Positions 16,705-25,136 of a stretch of 64,000 nucleotides of DNA are shown one piece after another (positions within the stretch are counted from its first letter, which is position 1; the number at the start of each line of letters is the position of its first letter). This DNA comes from Pseudomonas farris. GTDB taxonomy: Bacteria; Pseudomonadota; Gammaproteobacteria; Pseudomonadales; Pseudomonadaceae. The notes beneath the pieces were generated by a model that worked only from the letters and a program-made list of their open reading frames with translations, had not been told where the DNA came from and did no database searches. Where the stretch lies: the NCBI RefSeq assembly GCF_019145235.1, contig NZ_JAHSTV010000007.1:248001-312000 (forward strand), in the 5' to 3' direction. A program made the position numbers and the translations under genes.

Positions 16705-17859
16705 TCAGGCGCAGATTTCGCGAGGTTTAAAGGTCATCAGCGCCATCGCCAACAGGATCGAGACAAGGATAAAACCAGCCGCCGCGAAACCCAGGCCGCC
16801 CAGGCCGACACTGTCGATCACCCGCCCACCGACCATCGCGCCCAGACCGATGCCGAGATTGGCCCCGGCGATGTTCAGCGATGCAGCAAAGGCCGGTGCC
16901 TCAGGCGCAGCCTTCATCAGACGCACGTGGCTGACCAGGAACAGCGCGGCCTGAGTCACGCCCCAAATCCCCATCGCTGCCGCCAGACCGAGGGGCGAAT
17001 GAATGTTCGGCACCAAGGCCACCATGCCGGCGATCATGAAGGCACAGAACGTTACTGAAGCAATTAGCGGATGCCGATCCACCGCGCGACCGCCCAACGA
17101 ATTGCCGATCAAGCCGACCGCACCGAAGCCCATCAGGCACCAGCCGACGACGGTGCCGTTGAAACCGGCCAGTCGCTCAAGAATGTCTGCCAGGTAGGTG
17201 TAAGCGGTGAACATGCCGCTGAACACCAGGATCGATAACAGCACATGCCCCAGCATCAACGGGCTACGCAGGATTCTGAACTGCGAACGGAAGCTCACTT
17301 GATGTTGGTGCAGGTTGGTTTTCGGCAAGTAGATAAACAGCAGCAACGCCTTGGCAAACGCGATTACCGCCAGAATGCCAAAGGCACTGCGCCAGCCGAA
17401 CGCATCGGAAATCAGCGTACCCACCGGAATACCGAACACCGTGGCGCAGACAATGCCGAAACCGATCTTGGAGATGGCCCGCCCGGCATAGTCCGGCCCG
17501 ACGATGTCCACTGCGGTTTCACTGGCCAACGCCCAGAACACCGGCAACCCCAGCGCCGGAATCAGTCGCGCAATGGCCATCACCCCGATGTTCGGCGCCA
17601 GCGCCGCCAGCGTGTTGGCCAGACCGAACATGATCAGCACACTGATAAACAGTTTGCGCCGTTCAAATCTTGCGAAGTACGCCGTCAGGAACGGCCCGAA
17701 AGCGGCCACGGTGAAGGCGAACAGGGTCACCAGCAAACCCGCTTGAGGAATGCTGACGTCCAGATCTCGGGCGATTGCCGGCAACAGGCCGACGATGATG
17801 AATTCCGTTGTCAGCACCGTAAAACCGGCGGCGGACAACAGAAGAATGGGCAACAGCAT
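16705..17859 (-). CDS. MFS transporter (DHA1 drug/arabinose-efflux type)
   Basis: The 384-residue protein has 12 hydrophobic segments, starting MLLPILLLSAAGFTVLTTEF. The MFS loop 2-3 motif is RFERRKLF, and there is a motif-C-like helix in the region of TVFGIPVGTLISDAFGWR. The family (AraJ/YdhP-like) exports sugars or drugs. The start at 17859 removes a 75-residue in-frame upstream stretch without homology. It stands alone, convergent with the LysR gene and divergent from sstT. The substrate is unknown. Confidence 0.87.
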   Translation of the reverse strand: MLLPILLLSAAGFTVLTTEFIIVGLLPAIARDLDVSIPQAGLLVTLFAFTVAAFGPFLTAYFARFERRKLFISVLIMFGLANTLAALAPNIGVMAIARLIPALGLPVFWALASETAVDIVGPDYAGRAISKIGFGIVCATVFGIPVGTLISDAFGWRSAFGILAVIAFAKALLLFIYLPKTNLHQHQVSFRSQFRILRSPLMLGHVLLSILVFSGMFTAYTYLADILERLAGFNGTVVGWCLMGFGAVGLIGNSLGGRAVDRHPLIASVTFCAFMIAGMVALVPNIHSPLGLAAAMGIWGVTQAALFLVSHVRLMKAAPEAPAFAASLNIAGANLGIGLGAMVGGRVIDSVGLGGLGFAAAGFILVSILLAMALMTFKPREICA

Positions 17860-18189
17860 GCAGAACTCCAGGAAAACGACGACACCAGCGACAGCCCGAA
17901 GGCTCACTGGCAGAACTTGAAAATGAGGATGGCGAAGCTTAACAGAGTGTTTCCGGACGAAGTTGCACGAACCTGCAAATCGCGTTGAGCAATCGGGTGG
18001 CAGATCGTCACAGGTCTGAAGGATCACGCCTACGCTGTGATAAAGTCCGCGGCCTGCGGTACTTACACTTTGCTCATCGGCCATTCATTGGCATTGATGC
18101 AGCGACCCTTCGGTTCCCTCCATGTGGCCTGCCCGGCTTTTTGCTGCATGAACAGAACCCTGCACCCTAATAAAATCAGAGATGCCGTT
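17860..18189. other. Intergenic region between MFS gene and sstT
   Basis: This is a 330-bp divergent promoter region. It holds one small inverted repeat, TTGCA-N6-TGCAA (17963-17978), a possible operator about 104 bp upstream of the MFS start. No gene, tRNA or REP element is visible, and no promoter was confidently assigned. Confidence 0.4.
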
Positions 18190-19440
18190 ATGACCGCTTC
18201 ATCCCCTTCTCTTTTGCAACGCCTGAAACGCAGTAGCCTGGTCACGCAAATCATCATCGGCCTGATCGCCGGGATTGCCTTGGCGTTGTTCGCGCCTGAG
18301 CTGGCCAAATCCACCGCCTTCATTGGCAAAGTGTTCGTGTCGGCGCTCAAGGCTGTCGCGCCGATTCTGGTGTTCGTGCTGGTCATGGCCTCGATTGCCA
18401 ACCATAAGCACGGCCAGGAAACCCATATCCGGCCGATTCTGTTTCTGTATTTGCTGGGCACCTTCGCGGCGGCCGTGGTGGCGGTGATCGCCAGTACGCT
18501 GTTCCCGTCGAGTCTGGTGCTGTCGGCCCAGGACGTCGCGGTGACCGCACCGGGCGGCATCAGCGAAGTGCTGCAAAGCCTGCTGCTCAGCGTGGTCGAC
18601 AACCCGGTCAGCGCGCTGATGAACGCTAACTTCATCGGTATCCTGGCTTGGGCGATCGGCATGGGCGTTGCGATTCGCCATGCAGGCGAGACGACGCGCG
18701 AAGTACTGGGCGACCTGTCCAATGGCGTGACCTTGATCGTGCGTCTGGTGATTCGCTTTGCGCCGCTGGGGATCTTCGGCCTGGTGGCCTCGACCCTCGC
18801 CACCTCCGGTTTCGGTGCCTTGATCGGCTACATGCATCTGCTGGCCGTGTTGTTGGGCTGCATGCTGTTCGTGGCGCTGGTGATGAACCCGGCCATTGTG
18901 TTCTGGAAGCTACGTCGCAACCCGTATCCGCTGGTACTCACCTGCCTGCGCGAGAGCGGTATCACTGCCTTCTTCACCCGCAGTTCGGCGGCGAACATTC
19001 CGGTCAACCTGGAGTTGAGCAAGCGTCTGGGCCTGCATGAAGATACCTATTCGGTGTCGATCCCGCTCGGCGCCACCATCAACATGGCCGGCGCTGCGAT
19101 CACCATCACCGTGCTGACCCTGGCTGCCGTGCATACCCTGGGCATCGCCGTGGATATTCCGACAGCCATCCTGCTCAGCATCGTCGCGGCGATCTGTGCC
19201 TGTGGCGCCTCGGGCGTGGCAGGCGGTTCGCTGTTGCTGATTCCGCTGGCGTGCAGCCTGTTCGGCATCCCGAGCGAAATCGCCATGCAGGTGGTGGCGG
19301 TCGGCTTCATCATCGGTGTGTTGCAGGACTCGGCGGAAACCGCGCTGAATTCCTCCACCGACGTGCTGTTCACCGCGGCGGCATGCCAGGGTGAGGAACA
19401 GAAGACCCAGAAAGCCCGGGAAGCCCAGCGTCTGGCATAA
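18190..19440 (+). CDS. sstT: Na+/serine-threonine symporter SstT
   Basis: A dicarboxylate/amino acid:cation symporter-family permease (DAACS) that takes up Ser and Thr with Na+. The 416-residue protein begins MTASSPSLLQRLKRSSLVTQ. It shows the family hallmarks: the re-entrant serine-rich loop TAFFTRSSAANIPVNLELS, the helix SIPLGATINMAGAAI, and CGASGVAGGSLLLIPLA near the second hairpin. The start at 18190 is favoured over a distant upstream ATG because the extra 51 residues are not family-like. It ends at a bidirectional terminator. Confidence 0.95.
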   Translation: MTASSPSLLQRLKRSSLVTQIIIGLIAGIALALFAPELAKSTAFIGKVFVSALKAVAPILVFVLVMASIANHKHGQETHIRPILFLYLLGTFAAAVVAVIASTLFPSSLVLSAQDVAVTAPGGISEVLQSLLLSVVDNPVSALMNANFIGILAWAIGMGVAIRHAGETTREVLGDLSNGVTLIVRLVIRFAPLGIFGLVASTLATSGFGALIGYMHLLAVLLGCMLFVALVMNPAIVFWKLRRNPYPLVLTCLRESGITAFFTRSSAANIPVNLELSKRLGLHEDTYSVSIPLGATINMAGAAITITVLTLAAVHTLGIAVDIPTAILLSIVAAICACGASGVAGGSLLLIPLACSLFGIPSEIAMQVVAVGFIIGVLQDSAETALNSSTDVLFTAAACQGEEQKTQKAREAQRLA

Positions 19441-19472
19441 AAAGATCAAAAGATCGCCGCAGCAACGCATGT

Positions 19473-19513
19473 AAAAAAGCCCGCCAAGGCTTACACCTTG
19501 GCGGGCTTTTTTG
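19473..19513. terminator. Bidirectional terminator between sstT and the DUF1993 gene
   Basis: A 15-bp stem AAAAGCCCGCCAAGG/CCTTGGCGGGCTTTT with a short loop has T-runs in both directions. It lies between convergent genes. Confidence 0.9.
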
Positions 19514-19525
19514 TACCTGGGCGGT

Positions 19526-20035
19526 TTAGAACGCGCCCATGTAATCGCGCTTGCCCACTTCCACACCGTTGTGACGCAGCAGTGCGTAAGCGGTGGTCAC
19601 GTGGAAGAAGAACTGCGGCAAACCGTAGCTCAGCAGATAAGCCTGGCCAGTGAAGCGCTTCTCTTTAGGCGTGCCTGGACGGGTAACGATCTCGATGCCT
19701 TCCTTGCCGTCGATCTGCTCAGGCTTGATCTCGCCAATGAAGGCCAGGACCTTGGCAATCAACGCTTGCAGTTCGGCGAAGGTGGTTTCGGTGTCGTCAT
19801 ATTTCGGCAGTTCGACTTCAGCCAGACGCGCCGAAACGCCTTTGGCGAAATCAACGGCGATCTGCACCTGACGCACCAGCGGGAACATGTCCGGGTACAG
19901 ACGGGCTTGCAGGAATGCGTTCGGATCAATGTTTTTCGCGGTAGCGTGGGCTTCGGCCTTGCTCAGGTTGTTGCTCAAGGCATTGAGCATTTGCTGGAAA
20001 ACCGGAACGGAAGCGGCGTACAGGGAAATAGTCAT
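19526..20035 (-). CDS. DUF1993 family protein
   Basis: The 169-residue protein (MTISLYAASVPVFQQMLNAL...) matches the all-alpha DUF1993 family, which has a DinB-like fold. The pattern includes RLYPDMFPLVRQVQIAVDFAKG and a C-terminal FFFHVTTAYALLRHNGVEVGKRDYMG. The two His residues in that tail and one upstream could form a metal site as in DinB proteins, which is inference. The cellular role is unknown. It is monocistronic. Confidence 0.85.
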   Translation of the reverse strand: MTISLYAASVPVFQQMLNALSNNLSKAEAHATAKNIDPNAFLQARLYPDMFPLVRQVQIAVDFAKGVSARLAEVELPKYDDTETTFAELQALIAKVLAFIGEIKPEQIDGKEGIEIVTRPGTPKEKRFTGQAYLLSYGLPQFFFHVTTAYALLRHNGVEVGKRDYMGAF

Positions 20036-20136
20036 GATGGTCTCGTGTGGTGACAGGAGTAAAAACGTGGAGCGATTATAGCCATGCCCGACCGCCCTGC
20101 GGCTTGTCTTTTATCCTGCAAGGATTAGGCTAGGCG

Positions 20137-20162
20137 GCTTCGACTGCATGCTTCGACTGCAT
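20137..20162. repeat. 13-bp tandem duplication upstream of yceH
   Basis: GCTTCGACTGCAT occurs twice head to tail with no gap. It ends 14 bp before the yceH start, so it contributes to the 5' leader. Confidence 0.8.
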
Positions 20163-20175
20163 AGGGAAAAGCGCG

Positions 20176-20823
20176 ATGAGCACTGAGCAAGAAACGACCT
20201 CCGACGAACCGCGGCTCAACAGCACGGAAATCCGCATTCTGGGCTCGTTGATCGAGAAACAGGCCACCAGCCCGGAAACCTATCCGCTGACGCTTAATGC
20301 GCTGGTGATTGCCTGCAATCAGAAAACCAGCCGCGAACCGGTGATGAACCTCAGCCAGGGCCAGGTCGGCCAGAGCCTGCGCGTTCTGGAAGGTCGCGGT
20401 TTTACCAGGCTGGTGATGGGCAGCCGTGCCGACCGCTGGGAGCATCGGGTCGACAAGGCGCTGGAACTGGTGCCGGCGCAGGTGATTCTGACGGGGTTGT
20501 TGTTCCTGCGCGGCCCGCAGACGGTCAACGAACTGCTGACCCGCAGCGGCCGCATGCATGACTTCGAAGATGCCGAGCAGGTGGTGCACCAGCTGGAACG
20601 TTTGATCGCCAGAGGGCTGGCGCTTTTGATTCCGCGCCAGGCTGGCCAGCGCGAAGACCGTTACATGCATGCACTGGGCGATCCGGCGGATATCGAAGCA
20701 ATCCTGGCTGCCCGGCAGAATCCGGCGGAACGCGGCACCAGTGGCGGTGTGTCGGTTGAGCGAATCGAAGAGCTTGAAGCGCGGATTGCGGCGCTGGAAG
20801 AGCGACTGGCACGCCTCGAATAG
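20176..20823 (+). CDS. yceH: YceH/DUF480 family protein
   Basis: The 215-residue protein has two winged-helix modules (LNSTEIRILGSLIEKQATSPETYPLTLN, then VILTGLLFLRGPQTVNELLTRSGRM) and a C-terminal coiled coil (ERIEELEARIAALEERLARL). This is the UPF0502/YceH family, of unknown function, often next to virulence factor mviM in enterics but alone here. The wHTH pair suggests DNA or protein binding. The length is typical. Confidence 0.9.
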   Translation: MSTEQETTSDEPRLNSTEIRILGSLIEKQATSPETYPLTLNALVIACNQKTSREPVMNLSQGQVGQSLRVLEGRGFTRLVMGSRADRWEHRVDKALELVPAQVILTGLLFLRGPQTVNELLTRSGRMHDFEDAEQVVHQLERLIARGLALLIPRQAGQREDRYMHALGDPADIEAILAARQNPAERGTSGGVSVERIEELEARIAALEERLARLE

Positions 20824-20843
20824 ACTGGTCGCGACATTCTGAA

Positions 20844-20932
20844 TGTGGGAGCGGGCTTGCTCGCGAAGGCGGCGGCATATCTTGCATCAATATGACTGAC
20901 AGACCGCTTTCGCGAGCAAGCCCGCTCCCACA
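20844..20932. repeat. REP pair (REPIN-like), convergent arms
   Basis: The left arm TGTGGGAGCGGGCTTGCTCG and its inverted copy close a ~90-bp element after yceH. The whole can fold into one large hairpin. Confidence 0.9.
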
Positions 20933-20986
20933 TTGGATCTTCAGTGATCACAAGAGTAATTAAGACAGCTGCTCCCACCGATTACG

Positions 20987-21505
20987 CTACTCACCATCCC
21001 AATAATCCACACCATCAGCCTGCCTGGCGACGGCGACGAAGCCCGAAGCATTGCCCTGCGCATCGACCTTGAAGTCGTCCATCACCACGTATTTGCCGGA
21101 ATCCGGGTATTCGCAAATATCCGGCGAGTGTTGGCTACTGACCGCCAGATAGCGCAATTCGCCGTTGCTGGTATTGATGATCTGGTGCGCGGCTTCAGGA
21201 CCGCCCGCCGGGCAGGCGATCACGTCACCGGCGCGGATCGGAAAACGTTCGGCGCCAAGGCGAACCTCCCCTTCCCCGGCCACGATGTAGAACATCTCCT
21301 CGTTGACCCGATGGTTATGAAAAGGACTGCCACGCATGCCCGGCTCCAGGGCATACAACCGATAACCCAGTTTTTGCGCGCCCAATTGCTGACCGATGCG
21401 GGCCAGGCGTTGCTGATAGCGGCCGGCGGCATCACCGGTGGGGGCAAAGTCTTCGGGCAGCGGTAAAAGTTCGGCCTGATCCAGGTTGAGAATGGCGGGA
21501 TGCAT
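20987..21505 (-). CDS. Cupin-domain protein
   Basis: The 172-residue protein has a single cupin barrel. Motif 1 is GSPFHNHRVNEEMFYIVAGEGEV (metal ligands H, H, E), and motif 2 is around GDVIACPAGGPEAAHQIIN (His). The start MHPAILNLDQAELLPLPEDF at 21505 is chosen because the upstream in-frame sequence is an REP element read as protein. The substrate is unknown; similar proteins are often annotated as mannose-6-phosphate-isomerase-like. It is monocistronic. Confidence 0.85.
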   Translation of the reverse strand: MHPAILNLDQAELLPLPEDFAPTGDAAGRYQQRLARIGQQLGAQKLGYRLYALEPGMRGSPFHNHRVNEEMFYIVAGEGEVRLGAERFPIRAGDVIACPAGGPEAAHQIINTSNGELRYLAVSSQHSPDICEYPDSGKYVVMDDFKVDAQGNASGFVAVARQADGVDYWDGE

Positions 21506-21619
21506 GAAAACCTCGGTCACGGTGGCTGGAGAGCAAGTCTGCGCTTGCTGGTGGCCAGTATAGGCGGGGGTTATTCGAGGACAAGTGAATGGGGATTGGC
21601 AGGAGACCGAGTCGCGGCA

Positions 21620-21790
21620 ATCGCGAGCAGGCTCGCCCACAGGTTCAGCGCTGATCCTCGGGCGGCGATCCGCCAGTTGCATTGATGCAGGATGTGCCTC
21701 CGCCTTCGCGAGCAAGCCCGCTCCCACAGGTGACCAAGTTGATTCAGACTAATGCGGTCAAGTGTGGGAGCGGGCTTGCTCGCGAAAGGG
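21620..21790. repeat. Cluster of three REP units
   Basis: One REP-like unit lies at about 21620-21643 and a second at 21704-21728 (CTTCGCGAGCAAGCCCGCTC). The third, in the opposite orientation, is at 21763-21790. The latter two face away from each other, unlike the hairpin-forming pairs elsewhere in the window. Confidence 0.8.
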
Positions 21791-21820
21791 CCGGGACATC
21801 CAACGAATATTTGGGAATGA

Positions 21821-22639
21821 TCAGCCCCGGGCAAACGCCACGGCTTTCTGGAATTGTTCATCAGTCGGCCGTACGCCGGTGTACAACACGAACTGTTCCA
21901 GCGCCTGGATCGCAATCACTTCCAGCCCGGTGATCACCCGCTTGCCTTCGGCACGAGCGCGCACGATCAATGGTGTTTCCGAGGGGATCGCGACTACATC
22001 AAAGACAGTTTCGGCCGCAGCGATAGCGTCAGGCTCAAACGCCAATTGATCCGCTTCCGGCCCGCCGGTCATGCCGATGGGCGTGACGTTGATCAGCATT
22101 TGCGGGCGCTGCCCCCCCAGTTCTGCCTGCCATGAGTAACCCAACGATTCAGCCAAAGCACGCCCGGCGCGCTCGTTCCGGGCCACGATCAGGCCGTTTT
22201 TGTAGCCGCCATCGCGCAAGGCACTGGCCACAGCCTTGGCCATGCCGCCACTGCCGCGCAGGGCAAAGGTCGAATCCTTGGGAACCTGATGGGTTTCAAG
22301 CAACTGGGCAATGGCGATGTAATCGGTGTTGTAAGCCTTGAGGTGACCGTTGGTATTCACAATAGTGTTGATCGATTGAATAGCTTCAGCCGATGCATCC
22401 AGCTCATCGACCAAGGCGATACAGGCTTCCTTGAACGGCATCGACACCCCGCAACCCCGGATTCCCAAGGCGCGGATGCCGCCAACGGCACCCGGCAAGT
22501 CCTGACTGCTGAAGGCTTTGTAGTAGAAATTCAGGCCCAGTTGTTCGTACAGATGGTTATGAAACCGCAGGCCAAAATTGCCGGGACGCCCCGAGAGTGA
22601 CATGCACAGCTGAGTGTCTCTGTTGGGGTTCATCTGCAT
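21821..22639 (-). CDS. Shikimate 5-dehydrogenase-like oxidoreductase
   Basis: The 272-residue protein is a member of the AroE superfamily, of the shikimate-dehydrogenase-like (HI0607/SdhL) kind rather than canonical AroE. Catalytic residues seen are Lys70 in VSMPFKEA and Asp106 in AYNTDY; the nucleotide-binding loop is RGSGGMAKAV. The substrate-binding segment reads MSLSGRPGNFG in place of AroE's typical IGxPxxHSxSP. It probably uses NAD(P) to reduce a shikimate-like ketone, but the true substrate is uncertain. AAGGAG 6 nt upstream supports the start at 22639. Confidence 0.85.
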   Translation of the reverse strand: MQMNPNRDTQLCMSLSGRPGNFGLRFHNHLYEQLGLNFYYKAFSSQDLPGAVGGIRALGIRGCGVSMPFKEACIALVDELDASAEAIQSINTIVNTNGHLKAYNTDYIAIAQLLETHQVPKDSTFALRGSGGMAKAVASALRDGGYKNGLIVARNERAGRALAESLGYSWQAELGGQRPQMLINVTPIGMTGGPEADQLAFEPDAIAAAETVFDVVAIPSETPLIVRARAEGKRVITGLEVIAIQALEQFVLYTGVRPTDEQFQKAVAFARG

Positions 22640-22878
22640 TGGAATCTCCTTCAATAGCACTTTCGGATGGACGGGATTAGCCACTCCACCGGTTCTGATT
22701 GATCATAAAAGCCAGTCTGCACCTGGCACACAGCCGTAAAGAAGCCGGTACAGACCTTACACAAAATTTACCCAACGGCTGTGCTGATTTTCAAAAAAAT
22801 GCTGTCTTAGAAGTATCCCCGCGACAACTTGTGTCTATTGCAGACGCGAGCGCCGGGTCGAAGAACCGAGGACTTATC

Positions 22879-23244
22879 ATGATCCGTAAAATCCCCACAG
22901 TAGCCTTGCTGATCGGTGCTCTCGCTATCGCAGGGCAGGCAGAAGCAGGTGGTCGTGGCTGGGAAGGTCCGGCTGTGTTTGGTGCGATCGTCGGCTCGGC
23001 AATCATCGGCTCAGCAATTATCGGTCGTGACCGGCCATTGTATGTGGAACAACCGGTTTACGTTCAGCCACAACCGGTGTACGTGCAGCCACCGCCTGTT
23101 TATTACCAACCGGCGCCGGTCTACGTTCAACAACCGATGTACTACCGCCCGGCACCGATCTATTACGGTCCGCCACGCGGGTATGGTCCACCACGCGGCT
23201 ATTACGGCCCTCCCCATGGTTATTATCGTGGCGACCGCTGGTAA
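22879..23244 (+). CDS. Secreted Tyr/Pro-rich protein (121 aa)
   Basis: A cleavable signal peptide (residues 1-23, ending QAEAG) is followed by a Gly/Ile segment (FGAIVGSAIIGSAIIG). The rest is a low-complexity tail of Val-Tyr-Val-Gln-Pro and Pro-Arg-Gly-Tyr units. Such tails suggest an exported, cell-surface or envelope-associated protein. GAGGACTTATC precedes the ATG. No catalytic domain is seen and the function is unknown. Confidence 0.75.
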   Translation: MIRKIPTVALLIGALAIAGQAEAGGRGWEGPAVFGAIVGSAIIGSAIIGRDRPLYVEQPVYVQPQPVYVQPPPVYYQPAPVYVQQPMYYRPAPIYYGPPRGYGPPRGYYGPPHGYYRGDRW

Positions 23245-23254
23245 CACGCTCATC

Positions 23255-23284
23255 AGGCCCCGCTGTAACAGCGGGGCCTTTTTT
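23255..23284 (+). terminator. Rho-independent terminator after the Tyr/Pro-rich gene
   Basis: The stem AGGCCCCGCT/AGCGGGGCCT is followed by TTTTTA, 11 bp after the stop codon. Confidence 0.9.
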
Positions 23285-23437
23285 ATGACCACGGGCTGGA
23301 CGAAGTCTGAATAAATCTCGTCAAGGTCGCTGTCGGAACAGTACCGACAGGTAAAGTTGGTCATATTTATGTCATGTCCGGTCCGCAAGCTTGGACCTGT
23401 CCGTAAACAACAGGTTGATAAAAACAAGGACGACCTC

Positions 23438-23632
23438 ATGCCCACACAAAACCCGCATCGCATTGTCGGCTTGTGCACTTCCAGCAAGGTGTACAACGCA
23501 CTGACCGAACTCAAACACCTGGAAGGCCATCGCAGCGCAAAATTCCTCTCGCTGCTGGCAGAAAACCTGGTGCGCAAAGGCCTGCTCAATGAGCAGGAAG
23601 TAGTACATATGCTCGATCTAGTGGTGGATTGA
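23438..23632 (+). CDS. Small conserved-looking hypothetical protein (64 aa)
   Basis: MPTQNPHRIVGLCTSSKVYN starts a mostly helical protein with basic and acidic residues and one Cys. The tail (LVRKGLLNEQEVVHMLDLVVD) looks like an amphipathic helix. AAGGACGACCTC lies before the ATG at 23438; an upstream in-frame ATG (23357) has no ribosome site. No family was recognised. The helix-rich layout could suit a small regulator, which is speculation. Confidence 0.6.
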   Translation: MPTQNPHRIVGLCTSSKVYNALTELKHLEGHRSAKFLSLLAENLVRKGLLNEQEVVHMLDLVVD

Positions 23633-23733
23633 CCGCAGAACTCATTGGCATCAATGACGACTATCGAAAGCGTTGATTGTCCGTTCAAGCGTCCGATCCG
23701 TAAGGTAGCTCCATAGATTTAATGGAGGTACTT

Positions 23734-23916
23734 ATGGCCCAGGTTCAGATCATGTCAGTTATCGGCAGCGCCGTTCCCGCACAGCTCAGAGCGCGAGGAT
23801 TGCTTGCCTGTTGGTATCTGGTGCAGGACGGCGAACCGATCAGCGGCCCGCTCACCTCGCTTCCCGCCGCCCAAGCCTTGTCACAACGTATCGACTCAGG
23901 CCAGCTCAGCGCTTAA
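23734..23916 (+). CDS. Small hypothetical protein (60 aa)
   Basis: MAQVQIMSVIGSAVPAQLRA begins a short, mildly hydrophobic protein with the segment CWYLVQDGEPISGPLTSLPAA. A good site, AATGGAGG, lies 5 nt upstream. Its last 4 bases overlap the end of the convergent AI-2E-family gene. The pattern W-x-x-x-DGEPISGPL is reminiscent of the GYF_2-like W-[YF]-x(6)-GP turn. That resemblance is weak and the function is unknown. Confidence 0.6.
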   Translation: MAQVQIMSVIGSAVPAQLRARGLLACWYLVQDGEPISGPLTSLPAAQALSQRIDSGQLSA

Positions 23917-24974
23917 GGCAGCTGAACCTTGGGCTTGGAATCGATGAAAATCGCCCAGCTCGACACGAACAGCGCCGCGATCAACGGCCCGATGACAAAA
24001 CCGTTCAGACCAAAAAGCGCCAGGCCGCCCAAGGTCGAGATGAGGATCAAGTAGTCTGGCATTTTGGTGTCCTTGCCCACCAGGATCGGTCGCAGGACGT
24101 TGTCCACCAGGCCAATCACGAACACTCCGAACAAGGTCAGCACCGTGGCCTGCCACATCGCGCCACTGAACAGAAAATACGCCGCCACCGGTATCCAGAC
24201 GATACCCGCCCCCACCGCCGGTAAAAGCGACAGAAATGCCATCAACACCGCCCAGAGCAGCACGCTCGGGATGTCCAGAAACCAGAAAATAAAACCACCC
24301 AATGCCCCTTGCGTGATCGCTACCACCACATTGCCCTTCACGGTGGCCCGCACCACGCGATTGAACTTGAGTTGCAAACGGCGCTTCTGGGTATCTTCCA
24401 GCGGTATCGCCGCGCGTACTTTGCGCGCCAGTTCAGACCCGTCCCGCAGGAAGAAAAACAGCAGATAGAGCATGACGAAAAAGCTCACCACGAATTGGAA
24501 TGTCCCCTGACCAAAACTGAACGCCTTGGTCGCGACAAACTGGCTGCCTTGCATCGTACTCTTGATGATTTTCTCTCGAAGCCCGCTCAGCTCGCCCATA
24601 CCGAAACGATCAAGCAAGTACTGAACGTACGGCGGCAGGCTTTGTTTGAACTGCGACACATACCCGGCAATGTCCAGCTCACCGCTTTCGATTCTGTTGT
24701 AAAGCGCCGCGCCTTCTTGAACCAGCAAGGTACTGATGGTGATCACCGGGAGGATCGCGATCACCACACAGAGAAACAAAGTGAACAGGGCCGTCAGGTT
24801 GTGGGGCCAGCCGAACCTGCGTTGCAGCTGATGCTGCAAGGGCGCAAACAGAATGCCGAGGATAACCGCCCAGAACACCGCGCCATAAAACGGCAGCAGA
24901 ATCCAGATGAAGGCGATGCTCACCAGCGTCAGCAAGACCATCAACGAGGTGTTTTGCAGTTTCGTTTCGTTCAT
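23913..24974 (-). CDS. AI-2E family transporter (PerM/YdiK-like)
   Basis: The 353-residue membrane protein has about eight hydrophobic helices and a cytoplasmic/periplasmic middle region (residues ~90-150). The family signatures are SLLPAVGAGIVWIPVAAYF and DNVLRPILVGKDTKMPDYL near the C-terminus. Family members were first linked to AI-2 export, while others act as Na+(Li+)/H+ antiporters, so the substrate is undetermined. The start MNETKLQNTSLMVLLTLV fits the family. Confidence 0.9.
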   Translation of the reverse strand: MNETKLQNTSLMVLLTLVSIAFIWILLPFYGAVFWAVILGILFAPLQHQLQRRFGWPHNLTALFTLFLCVVIAILPVITISTLLVQEGAALYNRIESGELDIAGYVSQFKQSLPPYVQYLLDRFGMGELSGLREKIIKSTMQGSQFVATKAFSFGQGTFQFVVSFFVMLYLLFFFLRDGSELARKVRAAIPLEDTQKRRLQLKFNRVVRATVKGNVVVAITQGALGGFIFWFLDIPSVLLWAVLMAFLSLLPAVGAGIVWIPVAAYFLFSGAMWQATVLTLFGVFVIGLVDNVLRPILVGKDTKMPDYLILISTLGGLALFGLNGFVIGPLIAALFVSSWAIFIDSKPKVQLP

Positions 24975-25136
24975 GTCCGATCCATGTCAGTGCGCAGGGG
25001 CGCCGATTGCGCATCCTGATATTTAGTCCGCCACGGCTCGCGCGAGTGCCATCCGTTTTTCATCAAGCATAGATCCAGATCAATAAACCCCGCGGGCAAG
25101 CCGCTTACCCTTGCCGGCTTTGCGATCGACACTGCC

